From contig CAKZZD010000024.1 in the NCBI GenBank assembly GCA_937886715.1, forward strand, positions 1 through 64,000: a stretch of DNA of 64,000 nucleotides, given 5' to 3'. Below, one piece after another: positions 36,928 to 47,600 of this stretch. Position numbers and translations under genes: made by a program. Each line of letters starts with the position of its first letter. Position 1 is the stretch's first letter. This DNA comes from an uncultured Bacteroidales bacterium. GTDB lineage: Bacteria; Bacteroidota; Bacteroidia; Bacteroidales; P3. Below the pieces are notes generated by a model. The model was not told where the DNA came from. It saw only the letters and a program-made list of their open reading frames with translations, and ran no database searches.

Positions 36928-37956
36928 ATGGGACTTCTTTCATTTTTCAACCGCGAAGTTGCAATGGACCTTGGCACAGCCAACTCCATTGTCATATATA
37001 ATGATCAGGTGGTGATCGACGAGCCGTCGATTGTAGCCGTCGACCGCAAAAACAACAACAAGATTATGGCCGTCGGCAAAGAGGCCCAACGCATGGAGGG
37101 CAAGACAAAAGACCGCGACATTGACGTGGTACGCCCGTTGCGTGGCGGTGTCATCGCCGACTTCGAGATGGCGCAACACCTGATTCGCGAACTCATCGGC
37201 ATGACCAATGTCAACCGTTCGATCCTGCCCCCGTCGCTGAAGATGGTCATCTGCATTCCCAGCGGCATCACCAACGTCGAAGAGCGTGCCGTGCGTGAAA
37301 GCGCCGAACAGGCCGGAGCCAAAGAGATCAGGATGATCCATGAGCCCATGGCCGCCGCCATCGGTATCGGCATCGACGTGTTGCAGCCTGAAGGCCACAT
37401 GGTGGTCGACATCGGAGGCGGCACCGCCGAGATTGCCGTCATCTCGCTCGGAGGCATCGTCTGCAACACCTCCATCAAAGTGGCCGGCGACGAGTTCAAC
37501 GAGAACGTGGTCGACTATATGCGCCGTCAGCACAACATGATCATCGGCGTGCGCACTGCCGAGAAGGTGAAGATTGCCGTAGGTGCAGCCGTCAGCGAGC
37601 TGGCTGACCCGCCCGAGGATTTCCACACCCTCGGCCGCGACCTGCTCACCGGTCTGCCCAAAGAGGTATCGGTCAACTACAAAGAGATTGCCCATGCACT
37701 CGACAAATCGGTGGCCCGCATCGAACAAGCCATCCTCGACACCCTTTCCGCCACTCCTCCCGAACTTGCCGCCGATATCTACAAGAACGGCATCTACCTC
37801 GCTGGCGGCGGTGCATTGCTGCGTGGCCTTGACCATCGTGTAAGCTCGAAAACCAAGCTCCAGGTGCACATCGCCGACGACCCTCTGCGCGCAGTGGCTC
37901 GCGGCACAGGTATCGCATTGAAGAACTTCAACAAGTTCAACTTCCTGATTCGATAG
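36928..37956 (+). CDS. mreB: Rod shape-determining protein MreB
   Basis: MreB has 342 residues with the actin fold: phosphate 1 loop MDLGTANSIVI, phosphate 2 VVDIGGGTAEIAVI, IHEPMAAAIG and the adenosine motif LAGGGALLRGL. It polymerises under the inner membrane and directs cell-wall synthesis in rods. Usually mreC, mreD, pbp2 and rodA follow in Bacteroidales. Here a terminator comes 18 bases later and the next gene is unrelated, so the rod genes are split. Confidence 0.96.
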   Translation: MGLLSFFNREVAMDLGTANSIVIYNDQVVIDEPSIVAVDRKNNNKIMAVGKEAQRMEGKTKDRDIDVVRPLRGGVIADFEMAQHLIRELIGMTNVNRSILPPSLKMVICIPSGITNVEERAVRESAEQAGAKEIRMIHEPMAAAIGIGIDVLQPEGHMVVDIGGGTAEIAVISLGGIVCNTSIKVAGDEFNENVVDYMRRQHNMIIGVRTAEKVKIAVGAAVSELADPPEDFHTLGRDLLTGLPKEVSVNYKEIAHALDKSVARIEQAILDTLSATPPELAADIYKNGIYLAGGGALLRGLDHRVSSKTKLQVHIADDPLRAVARGTGIALKNFNKFNFLIR

Positions 37957-37974
37957 TGATTAAATCAACATACT

Positions 37975-38008
37975 GGACGGACAGAACATTTTCTGCCCGT
38001 CCTTATTA
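37975..38008 (+). terminator. Intrinsic terminator after mreB
   Basis: GGACGGACAGAA (37975-37986) pairs with TTCTGCCCGTCC (37991-38002) with one A-C mismatch and a CATT loop. It is followed by TTATTATAT. Confidence 0.8.
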
Positions 38009-38040
38009 TATAATGAGCACAACTAATTCCCAATCGGAGA

Positions 38041-38070
38041 ATGTCGCCATGCACATGAACATGGCGACAT
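38041..38070. repeat. Perfect 11-bp inverted repeat upstream of the LOG gene
   Basis: ATGTCGCCATG (38041-38051) and CATGGCGACAT (38060-38070) flank an 8-base loop. No T-run follows, so it is not a terminator. It lies 33 bases before the LOG start and may be an operator or an mRNA leader hairpin. Confidence 0.6.
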
Positions 38071-38103
38071 CGACTGAATGAAACGACATACAGATATCAT
38101 CCC

Positions 38104-38661
38104 ATGCACATAGCAGTCTTCTGCGGCTCGTCTTTGCCGCACAACAAAGAAATCATTGAAGCCGCCTCTGTCCTCGGTCGTTGCATTGCCCATGAGGGGC
38201 ACACGCTCGTTTATGGAGGATCAAACCTCGGTCTAATGGGTGTGGTCAGCACGGCAACACTCGAGAATGGAGGCAGCGTCGTAGGTATCATTCCAAATCT
38301 CTTCAGCGACGACATCATCAACTCGCAACGCGTCACCGAACTGGTCCGCGTCGCTTCCATGGCCGAGCGCAAAGAGCGCATCCTCGCCATGAGCGACGCA
38401 TTCATTGCCCTCCCAGGCGGCATCGGCACCATTGACGAAATATCAGAAGTCATGGTTATGAACCAGCTTCAGATCTCCGACGGCAAACGCGTGTTGGACG
38501 GCAGTTTCAAGAGCAAACCGATGATACTATTGAACATCAACGGCTACTACAAGCCCTTCTTGGAGCAGCTCCGCAGCATAAAAGACGAAGGACTCATGCG
38601 CTCCGATGCCGGATTGATAGCCGTAGATTCTGTTGAGAAGATATTTATAAAACTCAATTAG
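38104..38661 (+). CDS. LOG-family nucleoside 5'-monophosphate phosphoribohydrolase
   Basis: The protein has 185 residues with the LOG family signature LPGGIGTIDEISEVM (PGGxGTxxE), a Rossmann start VFCGSSLPHN and the arginine-lysine motif MAERKERI. These enzymes split the base-ribose bond of nucleoside monophosphates, including cytokinin precursors; in bacteria the physiological substrate is often unknown. A perfect hairpin lies just upstream. The next gene starts 14 bases later on the same strand. Confidence 0.92.
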   Translation: MHIAVFCGSSLPHNKEIIEAASVLGRCIAHEGHTLVYGGSNLGLMGVVSTATLENGGSVVGIIPNLFSDDIINSQRVTELVRVASMAERKERILAMSDAFIALPGGIGTIDEISEVMVMNQLQISDGKRVLDGSFKSKPMILLNINGYYKPFLEQLRSIKDEGLMRSDAGLIAVDSVEKIFIKLN

Positions 38662-38675
38662 AACTGCTTGACGAG

Positions 38676-39362
38676 ATGCCCCATTTGCTGAGCAAAAGCA
38701 AATACATCCGAGGACTGCAGTGCGACCGGGCTCTGTGGCTTGACTCACACGCGCCACGGCTGGCGCGCTACACTGCCGAGCAAATGCAGAGGTTTGACTA
38801 TGGCCGGGATTTTGAATACGCATTCAAGTCCACCTTCCCCGACGGCATCGACATCAGTGCCGAACTGAAGCGCAATGTCGATGCTTACCCCACACTCACC
38901 GCTGACCTGCTCGACCGCAATGGCGTTGTCACCCTTTTTGAAGCCGGTTTTGTCTATGACGACGTACTGGTGCTTGCCGACGTCGTGCACAAACACGCTG
39001 ACGGACAGATGGACGTCTATGAGGTGAAGTCCGGCACCTCCCTCAGCGAGACGTACAAACGCGACGCTGCACTGCAGCACTATGTAATCTCCCACTGCCG
39101 ACAGGTGAAGACATTCTCCATCGTACACGCAGCATCGCCAGAGCTGCGAGCACATAGTGACAATCCGTATGTGGCAATCGACCTGACCGATGAACTTGCT
39201 CTCCATCACGACCGCATCGCTGCCCGCATCGAAAAGATGAAACAAATCGTCCTTTCCACATCGGAACCCGACACACCCACAGGCAGCCATTGCCTTACTC
39301 CATACGCCTGCCCATACCAGCAACATTGCCAGCTCGGTGCCAGGCAATTGTCACTATTCTAA
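38676..39362 (+). CDS. Cas4/RecB-like PD-(D/E)XK nuclease with cysteine cluster
   Basis: The protein has 228 residues. It begins SKSKYIRGLQCDRALWL, the start typical of DUF2779-type proteins. A nuclease core follows: VLVLADVVHK supplies the aspartate, and DVYEVKSGTS the E-x-K. Near the end CLTPYACPYQQHC gives three cysteines that, with C16 near the N-terminus, could hold a 4Fe-4S cluster as in Cas4 and AddB. DUF2779 proteins are usually about twice as long, so this is a short form or N-terminal half. No CRISPR array is present. It probably acts on DNA; the pathway is unknown. Confidence 0.72.
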   Translation: MPHLLSKSKYIRGLQCDRALWLDSHAPRLARYTAEQMQRFDYGRDFEYAFKSTFPDGIDISAELKRNVDAYPTLTADLLDRNGVVTLFEAGFVYDDVLVLADVVHKHADGQMDVYEVKSGTSLSETYKRDAALQHYVISHCRQVKTFSIVHAASPELRAHSDNPYVAIDLTDELALHHDRIAARIEKMKQIVLSTSEPDTPTGSHCLTPYACPYQQHCQLGARQLSLF

Positions 39363-39370
39363 AAAAGCAA

Positions 39371-39400
39371 GGGGGGAAGGCTGAGCACCTTCCCCCCCCT
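39371..39400. terminator. Bidirectional terminator between convergent genes
   Basis: GGGGGGAAGG (39371-39380) pairs with CCTTCCCCCC (39388-39397), loop of 7. The minus strand continues into TTGCTTTTTT and the plus strand into CTTATTAT, so it can serve both the nuclease gene and the convergent gene ending at 39420. Confidence 0.82.
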
Positions 39401-39419
39401 TATTATCCTAGAAGATGGG

Positions 39420-40247
39420 TCATTCCACCGGGAAAGCAATCTCGCGTTCGATCACCTGATAGGGAACATTGTTGCGGTAGATGGTCTGGCGCACCCAATT
39501 GTCATCCTCGTCATACTCGTAGACGTACGAATGTTTCCAGTTGAGATGCTCGTCATAGTTGAACGAGCTGACCTCGATCAGATTGTCATGGTCGTCGTAA
39601 TAGTAGGTCGTCAGAGCGGAAAGGAATTCGTCGGCATCATAAAAGCGCCACTCAATACGGTTGCCGCGTGCATCGTATTTGTAAAGATAGTGCTGCATCA
39701 GCTCGCCGTCGCGGCTATAGAACTCCATCTCGGTGCAATTGCCCTTCTGGTCGTATTTGTATACACGCTTCTCTGTCATCTCACCGTCACTGTCGAAGCT
39801 CTGCTCCTCCATCTTCATGCCGTTGACATACTTCGAGCTTTCCTTCTTCGTCATCTGGTTGCCAAGGAACACAGTACGCTCGATGCGGTTTCCGTCCTTG
39901 TCGTTCAGATATGCGGTGCGGCCGGTAAGCATCTTTTCGCGATTGTACTCGTTCCAGCCAAGGCTATAGCCGTTGACGTCGAAATAATAACTATACCAAG
40001 TATAGTCGTTGGCCTTCGTGCGGAACTTGTCCTGAAGGTTGCCACGCTTGTCGAAAGTGATGCTGTCGATGCAGATCAGCTGACGTCCACCACCGGCGCC
40101 ACCGCGCAGGTTGTAGGTGTACTCGACGACATAGATGGCGTTGCCGTTGATGCCCATCTCGGTGCGGGAATTCTTACGCGGCTTGGGACCAGCCAAAGCG
40201 GTTCCCACAACCAACAATGCCAGAATCAGAGCGATATTCTTCTTCAT
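39420..40247 (-). CDS. Secreted protein with YD/RHS-like repeats
   Basis: The protein has 275 residues from the ATG at 40247 (MKKNIALILALLVVG, then signal cleavage near ALAG). The earlier in-frame codon at 40286 would put 13 residues before the signal. It contains about six repeats of roughly 22 residues of the form YKYDxxGNxxExxxYxxD, for example YKYDARGNRIEWRFYDADE, resembling the YD repeats of RHS proteins. No toxin or cleavage domain is seen. The role is unknown; probably periplasmic or on the surface. Confidence 0.78.
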   Translation of the reverse strand: MKKNIALILALLVVGTALAGPKPRKNSRTEMGINGNAIYVVEYTYNLRGGAGGGRQLICIDSITFDKRGNLQDKFRTKANDYTWYSYYFDVNGYSLGWNEYNREKMLTGRTAYLNDKDGNRIERTVFLGNQMTKKESSKYVNGMKMEEQSFDSDGEMTEKRVYKYDQKGNCTEMEFYSRDGELMQHYLYKYDARGNRIEWRFYDADEFLSALTTYYYDDHDNLIEVSSFNYDEHLNWKHSYVYEYDEDDNWVRQTIYRNNVPYQVIEREIAFPVE

Positions 40248-40355
40248 TTTATTCTGTTTTTTCGTTGCGCTTAAACAACCTATCAATATTAGTAACTACT
40301 TAATTCTTTATTTATTGTATCGGACAACAAAATATTCTTGCATCCGGGTCCCTCC

Positions 40356-41822
40356 TTATTTAGTCTCTCCCCTGCCCTTGCGGCAGAAAAAGAGCACTGC
40401 CAACGCCAGCGTGATGGCTGCGGCTATGCCGTATCCCACTGGCCGCGGCAGCAAACTACCCAGGCCTTCTTTCTCGGCCACAAACAGGAAACTGATTGTC
40501 ACCATGCTCATGAACAGAGCCGGAATCAAGGTGATCCAATACCAGCACGTGCCCGGCTTGTGATGCGCCAAAAACACTGTGACGGCCCAAAGCGTGACCA
40601 TCGCCAGCACCTGGTTGGCCCACGAAAAATAGCGCCAGATGTAATCGAACCCGGCAGGATTGGCCAGCGAAAACACCAGCAGGGCAGCTGCCAGCACAAA
40701 CACCGGCAGTGCCACCAGCAGGCGCTTGGCAATCGGCTTCTGGTCGACATGCATGAAATCGGCCACAATCAGACGTGCCGAACGCAATGCCGTGTCGCCA
40801 CTCGTCACCGCCGCGCTGATCACACCCAGAATGCAAATTGTGGCTATCACCGGGGTGAACCATTCGTCGGCAATGACACCCACCATGGCATTGCCTCCCA
40901 GCGGATGTCCGTCGGCCGAGATGGTCTTCTGCGCCAACACGGGGTCATGGTAGAACACCGTGGCGGCAGCGGCCCATATCAGCGCCACCACGCCCTCGGT
41001 GATCATCGCACCGTAGAATATCGGGCGGGCCTGTTTCTCGTTCACCATACAGCGCGCCATCAAAGGGCTCTGCGTGGCATGGAATCCGCTGATAGCTCCA
41101 CATGCAATGGAGATGAACATCATCGGGAATATCGGATTGTGCTCTGCATCAGGATGCCTGTTCTCAAGGCCCTGCCACACTTCGGGTATCTCAGGACTAT
41201 AGATGACAAAAGCCACCACAATGGCCACCGCCATGCCCAGCAGCAGCAATCCGAACACCGGATACAGACGGCCTATCAGCTTGTCGATCGGCAGCAGCGT
41301 GGCGATAAGATAGTAGGCAAAAATGACAATCACCCACGTATAGATACTCCAATCGGGGGTGAAATGGTTGTTGAGAAGCACAGCGGGCGTGTTGACGAAC
41401 ACGGCGCCCACCAGTATCATAAGCAGCACGGTGAATCCGCGCATGAACTGCTTCATGCCGTTGCCCAGATACTTGCCGTGGATCTCAGGCAGCGATGCGC
41501 CATCCTGACGGATGCTGATGAAGCCCGCGATGAAATCGTGCACCGCACCGGCAAAGATACATCCGAAAACGATCCACAAAAACGACGCCGTGCCGAACTG
41601 AGCGCCCATAATGGCACCGCATATCGGTCCTACTCCTGCGATGTTCAGAAACTGGATGAGGAAAATGCGCCATGGCTTCATCGGCACATAGTCGACGCCA
41701 TCCGGGTGGGCCACTGCAGGCGTTGTACGCTTGGGGTCGACACCAATCACTCGCTCCACCACCTTGGAATACAGCACGTAGCCCAAGACCAGAAGCACTA
41801 CTGCAACAACAAACGACACCAT
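40356..41822 (-). CDS. cstA: Carbon starvation protein CstA family transporter
   Basis: CstA has 488 residues and is a polytopic inner-membrane protein with about a dozen helices. Family motifs are GVDYVPMKPWRIFLIQFLNI, AGVGPICGAIMGAQFG, FGCIFAGAVHDF and GFHATQSPLMARC. Members take up peptides or pyruvate under carbon limitation. This short form (E. coli CstA is about 700 residues) is the usual one in Bacteroidota. It lies 11 bases after the HerA-like gene. Confidence 0.93.
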   Translation of the reverse strand: MVSFVVAVVLLVLGYVLYSKVVERVIGVDPKRTTPAVAHPDGVDYVPMKPWRIFLIQFLNIAGVGPICGAIMGAQFGTASFLWIVFGCIFAGAVHDFIAGFISIRQDGASLPEIHGKYLGNGMKQFMRGFTVLLMILVGAVFVNTPAVLLNNHFTPDWSIYTWVIVIFAYYLIATLLPIDKLIGRLYPVFGLLLLGMAVAIVVAFVIYSPEIPEVWQGLENRHPDAEHNPIFPMMFISIACGAISGFHATQSPLMARCMVNEKQARPIFYGAMITEGVVALIWAAAATVFYHDPVLAQKTISADGHPLGGNAMVGVIADEWFTPVIATICILGVISAAVTSGDTALRSARLIVADFMHVDQKPIAKRLLVALPVFVLAAALLVFSLANPAGFDYIWRYFSWANQVLAMVTLWAVTVFLAHHKPGTCWYWITLIPALFMSMVTISFLFVAEKEGLGSLLPRPVGYGIAAAITLALAVLFFCRKGRGETK

Positions 41823-41833
41823 AATCGATTAAT

Positions 41834-43423
41834 CTATTTTATCAAGTTGCCCAGCACGTCGCGCGTCAGCTCTCGCGTCAGCGTGCGCGTGGCGGCACTG
41901 GTCGTATTCTTCACCACTTTCTGTGTGGTGCTTGTTTTCGACTTTGTTTTTTTGCCCGACACCTTGTCGCTCACCGCTGTACCCACTGCCGTGGCCAACG
42001 TGGCCGTGGCGGCCGTAAGCACAGCCTTGAGCACCTTGCCGATCACCCCCTGCTTCTTTTTCGCAGGCTTCGCGTCCTTGGGTGCAGCTTCGGCCACTTC
42101 GGTCGTCGCGTCCTTGGGCACTTCTGCCACAGCGGCCTCTTCGGCTTGACGGATCAACACCTCGAAGGCACTCTCGCGGTCGACCATCGTGTCGTATTTC
42201 CCCTTCAAGGGACTCTGTTTCACGATGTCGAGACGCTGGCCATCGGTGATGGCCCCGATCTGCGACAGGGGGAACAATATCTTGGCGCGCTGCACCACCG
42301 AGGGTGCACCTTTCTCGTCGAGGAAACTGACCAGCGCCTCGCCGGTCTCAAGGTTCATGATGGCCTCGTCGGTCTTGAAAGCCGGATTGGCCCGGAACGT
42401 GTCGGCAGCCGTCTTCACGGCCCTCTGGTCCTTCGGGGTGTAGGCCCGCAGGGCATGCTGCACGCGGTTGCCGAGCTGGCCGAGGATGCTTTCCGGCAGG
42501 TCGTTGGGATACTGCGAGATGAAAAACACGCCCACGCCTTTCGAGCGGATCAGGCGGATCACCTGCTCAATCTTGTCGACCAAAGCCTTGGAGGTGTCCT
42601 CGAACAGCATGTGTGCCTCGTCAAAGAAGAACACCAGCTTGGGCAACTCCTGGTCGCCCACCTCGGGCAACGTGGAGTAGAGTTCGGACAGCAGCCACAG
42701 CAGGAAGGTGCTGTACAGTTTGGGCTGCATCATCAGCTTGTCGGCCGCCAGCACATTCATCACCCCCTTGCCACCTTCAGTCTTCAGCAGGTCGGCGATG
42801 TCGAACGACGGCTCGCCGAAGAACTTGTCGGCACCCTGGTTGTCGAGCTGCAGCAGCGCACGCTGGATGGCGCCCACGCTGGCCGACGAGATGTTGCCAT
42901 AGCGGGTGGTGTATTCTTTGGCATGTTTCGACACATAGTCGAGCATGGCGCGCAGATCCTTCACGTCGATGATCAGCAGGCCGCGCTCGTCGGCGATGCG
43001 GAACACGATGTTCAGCACGCCGTCCTGTGTTTCGTTCAGTCCCAGCAGACGCGACAGCAGCTGCGGTCCCATCTGGCTGATGGTGGCGCGGATGGGGTGT
43101 CCCTGCTCGCCGAAGACATCGAAAAACCTCACCGGGCAAGGCTGGAACTGGGGGTCGGCCAAGCCGAACTCCGGCAGGCGTTTCTCAATGAAACCGCTCA
43201 TGCGGCCTGCCTGGCTGATGCCGCTCAGGTCACCCTTCATGTCGGCCATGAAACATGGCACCCCGGCCTGGCTGAAAGTCTCCGCCATCACCTGCAGGGT
43301 GACCGTCTTGCCGGTGCCGGTGGCACCCGCAATCATGCCGTGGCGGTTGGCCATCTTGCCGCAGATCGACAGCGGACCGTCGGCGCAATGGGCTATGTAG
43401 AGTCCTTGTTCCTGTGTCAGCAT
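41834..43423 (-). CDS. HerA-like DUF853 ATPase
   Basis: The protein has 529 residues from the ATG at 43423; the in-frame TTG at 43450 would run into the upstream gene. The Walker A motif is AGATGTGKT, followed by [14 protein letters not shown] and a Walker B with [33 protein letters not shown] matches DUF853 (YjgR) proteins. HerA-like ATPases move along DNA, but the role of this branch is not established. The tail (about 445-500) is Ala/Lys-rich. It lies 4 bases after the barrel gene and 11 before cstA. Confidence 0.9.
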   Translation of the reverse strand: MLTQEQGLYIAHCADGPLSICGKMANRHGMIAGATGTGKTVTLQVMAETFSQAGVPCFMADMKGDLSGISQAGRMSGFIEKRLPEFGLADPQFQPCPVRFFDVFGEQGHPIRATISQMGPQLLSRLLGLNETQDGVLNIVFRIADERGLLIIDVKDLRAMLDYVSKHAKEYTTRYGNISSASVGAIQRALLQLDNQGADKFFGEPSFDIADLLKTEGGKGVMNVLAADKLMMQPKLYSTFLLWLLSELYSTLPEVGDQELPKLVFFFDEAHMLFEDTSKALVDKIEQVIRLIRSKGVGVFFISQYPNDLPESILGQLGNRVQHALRAYTPKDQRAVKTAADTFRANPAFKTDEAIMNLETGEALVSFLDEKGAPSVVQRAKILFPLSQIGAITDGQRLDIVKQSPLKGKYDTMVDRESAFEVLIRQAEEAAVAEVPKDATTEVAEAAPKDAKPAKKKQGVIGKVLKAVLTAATATLATAVGTAVSDKVSGKKTKSKTSTTQKVVKNTTSAATRTLTRELTRDVLGNLIK

Positions 43424-43427
43424 CGCG

Positions 43428-44225
43428 TCAGAAGGTATAATTGAATCCAAGTCTCAGCATGGGGCTCTCCCATTTCAGCAGTTCCATCAAAGTGTTCAGG
43501 CCGGCATACATGGTGGTCTTGGTGTAGGACATCTTGTAGTCGCCGTCGGGCACGAGAATGCCGTGGCTGTCGTATTGGTGGATGATGTGGTCGTCGCTGA
43601 CAGTCTGGCTGACATAGCCGATCGACAGGAAGTCGAGGCTCAGCTCGGCGCTCAGGTGCGACGAGAAGTCGTAGCTCAGCGTGGGCCGCAGGCTGACGCC
43701 CCACGTCATACTGCTGATGCTGTCGGCCACCTTGTCGAGGTCGGCCAGCTCGCGGTTGTTCTCGAAAGGCTTGATATAGCGCTCGTGTTCAACAGTGTAG
43801 CCCATTTTCTGGAAATTGCCCTGGAGCAGGAGGTGGAAATGCATGTTGCCGTATTTCACCACCTCGTACTTCACCTGGGGCGCCACCCAGAAACCGGTGC
43901 GCACGCGGTTGAAACGATGGTCCTCGACGTTCATCCACATCGGGCGGTGGGCACTGTTGGGGTCGTTGACGTACATATAGTCGCTCACCATCACCGAGTC
44001 GTAGCTATTGCTCAGGTAGCCTCCGGCCACACCGACATACCATTTGGGGGTGATCATATATCCCAGCTGGGCTCCGCCGAGCCACGAGGTGGTCGACTGG
44101 AAATCATCGTTGTGGGAATTGGTCTGCTTCAGATTGTAGTAGCCTCCCTGAAGACCCATCACAAACTGCGCGCCGGCAACCTGCAAGAGGGTCACAGCGG
44201 CCAGAAAAAGTACTATTTTCTTCAT
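43428..44225 (-). CDS. Outer-membrane beta-barrel protein
   Basis: The protein has 265 residues. A signal peptide (1-19, [20 protein letters not shown]) precedes beta strands rich in glycine and aromatic residues ([24 protein letters not shown]), ending with the aromatic strand RLGFNYTF typical of barrel proteins. The cargo is unknown. It is the first gene of a unit with the HerA-like ATPase and cstA under a complete promoter at 44261-44291. Confidence 0.82.
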   Translation of the reverse strand: MKKIVLFLAAVTLLQVAGAQFVMGLQGGYYNLKQTNSHNDDFQSTTSWLGGAQLGYMITPKWYVGVAGGYLSNSYDSVMVSDYMYVNDPNSAHRPMWMNVEDHRFNRVRTGFWVAPQVKYEVVKYGNMHFHLLLQGNFQKMGYTVEHERYIKPFENNRELADLDKVADSISSMTWGVSLRPTLSYDFSSHLSAELSLDFLSIGYVSQTVSDDHIIHQYDSHGILVPDGDYKMSYTKTTMYAGLNTLMELLKWESPMLRLGFNYTF

Positions 44226-44260
44226 ATTATTGAACTATTTTTATATTCGTTTTCAAACTG

Positions 44261-44291
44261 CAAAAATACAACTTTTTTTGAATAGCCACAA
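44261..44291 (-). promoter_or_regulatory. Promoter for the barrel/HerA/cstA unit
   Basis: Minus-strand TTG (44291-44289), 20 bases, TATTTTTG (44268-44261). Leader about 32 bases. Confidence 0.72.
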
Positions 44292-44423
44292 CATGAGTGC
44301 AAAAAGTTTTCACCAACAAACACCATCAGACACATTATCAAACACTTACATCGTCACCCATCTGACACATGCACAAAACCTCAGTTGGCCAGCACCACAG
44401 CTGCAGCGTTTCGTGGCCGATTG

Positions 44424-44480
44424 TTGTACGTCTGTTGTACGACTGTTGTACGAAAAATTTTCGTACAACAGTCGTACAAC
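44424..44480. repeat. Perfect 23-bp-arm palindrome of 11-bp units
   Basis: Arms 44434-44456 and 44458-44480 are exact complements around a single base. Each arm holds two copies of GTTGTACGACT-like 11-base units, and a third unit (GTTGTACGTCT, 44423-44433) precedes the left arm. Apart from it and two promoters, the 430-base gap 44226-44654 is empty; the 141-codon ORF at 44230-44655 merely runs through the palindrome. Confidence 0.85.
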
Positions 44481-44628
44481 AAGCATCCATCAGTTGCCGA
44501 TCAGCAGACGGCGGGCAAGGGAAGCCGGGGATAGGGAGCGCAACTGGTTGGAAACGGAGGCGATGCATGCGATGTTGGAAAAAAATGTTAAACCGGAGAG
44601 AGGGCATAGCAGGATTGCGGAAATTGCG

Positions 44629-44636
44629 TATCTTTG
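44629..44636 (+). promoter_or_regulatory. -7 element for the T9SS type B gene
   Basis: TATCTTTG at 44629-44636, 19 bases before the ATG at 44655. The -33 box is not clear. Confidence 0.5.
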
Positions 44637-44654
44637 TAGCATCATGCGAGGATA

Positions 44655-47600
44655 ATGTTTCGCCATAAATACAACATATTCAAACCACTATACCGATTCA
44701 TAGCCGCCGTGCTGGCGTGCGTGGCGGCCATGGGTGGCCAGTGCCAGACGACGCTGACTGTGCCGCAATGCTACGACTTCGACGACATGGTGGGCACACT
44801 GGTGCCGGAAGGGTGGACCGCCTGCGGCGAGACACGCTACACCGAATATTCGGTGACGGCTTACTACTTCACCGGCTCGCCCAGCCTCTATTTCATCGCG
44901 CCGCTGCACCCGGGCAATGCCCTGGTGATGCCGCCGCTGGACAGCAGTGTGGCAATCAACGATGTGCTGGTGGAGTTCGACATCGCATCGAACTACGGCA
45001 GCCCCGCGCCATTCATGGTGGGCACGATGAGCGACCCCACCGACTCGAACACCTTCCACCCAATCGACTCGGTCTACGCTTTCTGCTCTCAGTCCATACA
45101 CTGTCGCATCAGCCTGGCGACAGCACCTGCCGCCGACCGATACATAGCCTTCCGCATGGCGAAAAATGCCAGCTGCTTTGTCGACAACCTGTCGGTGGTA
45201 GCCTGCGGCTTCGACGGCCTGCGCCTGGCCTACACCGACGAGTCGCAAGCCACCGTGGAATGGAACGCCATCGGATCGCCAAACATCACTGCGACGGTGC
45301 GGCGGGACGACGGCAGCGTGGTGAGGGAATACACCGGTGCCACCAGTCCCTTGGTGATCGACGGGCTGAGGGCGTCGACGCTCTACACCGTGGTACTCGC
45401 CGCCGTATGCGACGACGTGACACGGTGCGGCGGACCCGCCAGCGACTCGATCCGCATCCTCACCCCCCACGAGGGTGGCGACTGCCTGAATGCGGGCAAC
45501 ATCTACAGCGACGGAGTGAGGATATACCACTGGTTTGGTGACACTTCGCGCGATTTCACCCCCCACTTCGTGCAGCCTACTCCGCCCATCGATTTCGGTC
45601 CCGATTCGTTGCAGGGGCGCATAGCCGTGAACAGCGACACATCGAGGCGCGACCCGCTGACCGGGGGCCAGCTGCGCACCATTCCCGAATGGGCCGACTA
45701 TTCGGTGCGGCTAGGCGGCAACACGGCCAACATGATGAAAAGCGACGGTGTGGAATACCGCCTGACGGTAGACACATCGAGTTTCCGCATCCTGACCATC
45801 AGCTACGCCATTGTGACGCAATACTCAAAATATGAACCCTCTGCACCCAGTTTCCACATACAGATACTCGACGAAGCGGGACAGGTGCTGGATTCGCTGT
45901 GCAGCACGGAAGAGTGGATCGCTCCCTACGGCGCCTCCGACACAGGATGGCGCTATGTGGAGATCGGCGAATTTTCATCACTCGCATGGAAAGACTGGCA
46001 GTCGACAGGGCTGGACCTGGAGGCCTACGCCAACCAGACAATCACCATCAGGCTGATGGCCCTCGAATGCCGACAGGGCGGACATTGGGCGTATGCCTAT
46101 TACACCATCGACTGTCACCCACGCACCGCCGAGAGCGACGGCTGCGGCAGCAGCGACTCGGCCACATTCCATGCCCCGGGCGGATTTGCCTACGAATGGT
46201 TTCGGGAGGGTGACACAACGGCGCTCTCCACCAGTCGCTGCCTGACGGTGCCGGCCGACGGCAGCCAGTACCGTTGCGAGGTGGCCCACTTGAGCCACAG
46301 CGACTGCCGTTTCACCCTCGACGCCTATGCCGGGACAAGGACACCCGTGGCCCGCATGGAGACACGAATGGAGAACCGCGATTGCGGCATCGATGTGCAC
46401 TTCGAGAACCGCAGCTTCGTTGCCGCCGGCGACAGCCCGACAAACGACGGAGGAAGCGTCGAGACGGCATTCTGGGACTTCGGCAACGGCGACACGTCAC
46501 ACGCCTACAGTCCGACGAGGCACTTCGGTCTGTCGGGTGTCTACAACGTGATGCTTGTGGCAGGGCTGGACGGGAACACCTGCACCGACACCGCATGGCA
46601 GCAGCTGACCGTCACGGTGCCCGGCCAGCGGCTGCAATTCGACACGGCATGCACCGATTTCTACTGGCACGGGGTCACCTACACCCGATCGGGCATCTAC
46701 AGCCACACACTGCCCTACCCTAACCAGTACGGGTGCGACTCGGTGGAGGTGCTGCAGCTGACCATCCTGCAGGAACACACGATCGAGGTGCACGACACGG
46801 TGGTCGTCTGCCCCTATCACCCGTTCGTGTACAACGATATCGACTACGGCGGACCGACAGATTTGGACTTTATGCTGCAGGCCGCTAACGGATGCGACAG
46901 CCTGGTGCATGTGCATCTGATGGCCCGCGACAGCATGTTTGCCCCTGTGGAGGAATACAGCTTCGACTCGGCCGAATGGCATCGCGACAGCGTGATTGCC
47001 GGTTGCGCGCCGACCTCGCTGTTCCTGCGCGACAGCACCGATGGAGCCTACGCATGGGAATGGATCATCCGCACACCTGACACCACCTTCACCGCTACCG
47101 GCCGGGAGGTGGAAATAGGCTACGATGAGGGGCACGACGGGATGATGTCGTCGGCCACGCTGATTGTCACTTCGGGCGACGGGTGCCTGGACACGGTGAC
47201 GCTTCGCATATATATGTTCCGAAGTCCGGAAGCCTCTTTCTATTGGGACCCGCACATCCCGGCCAGACACGACCCGCAAGTGCAGTTCTTCAACCAGAGC
47301 GCGCCCGACAGCCTGGCCTATCTGTGGCAGATACAGCGCACAGAGGGTGGCGAATACGACACCTCGACGCGCTTTGCACCGCACTACCGCTGGGGCGATG
47401 AAGGCGACGACATGTCGGGCGACTACGAAGTGGCGCTGATTGCCTATTGGACACACCCCTACGAAGACACCGTCATGGTGTGCACCGACACGGCGCGGCA
47501 GACAATCACTATCACCAATGACTATCTGCAATTTCCGAACCTGGTGACACCCAACGGCGACGGCACCAACGACGTGTGGAAGATCGTCAACCTGGTGGAG

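Noticed and set aside
44230..44655. A 141-codon plus-strand gene
   Set aside because: It runs through the 23-bp-arm palindrome, has no domain, and would overlap the promoter and start of the T9SS gene.
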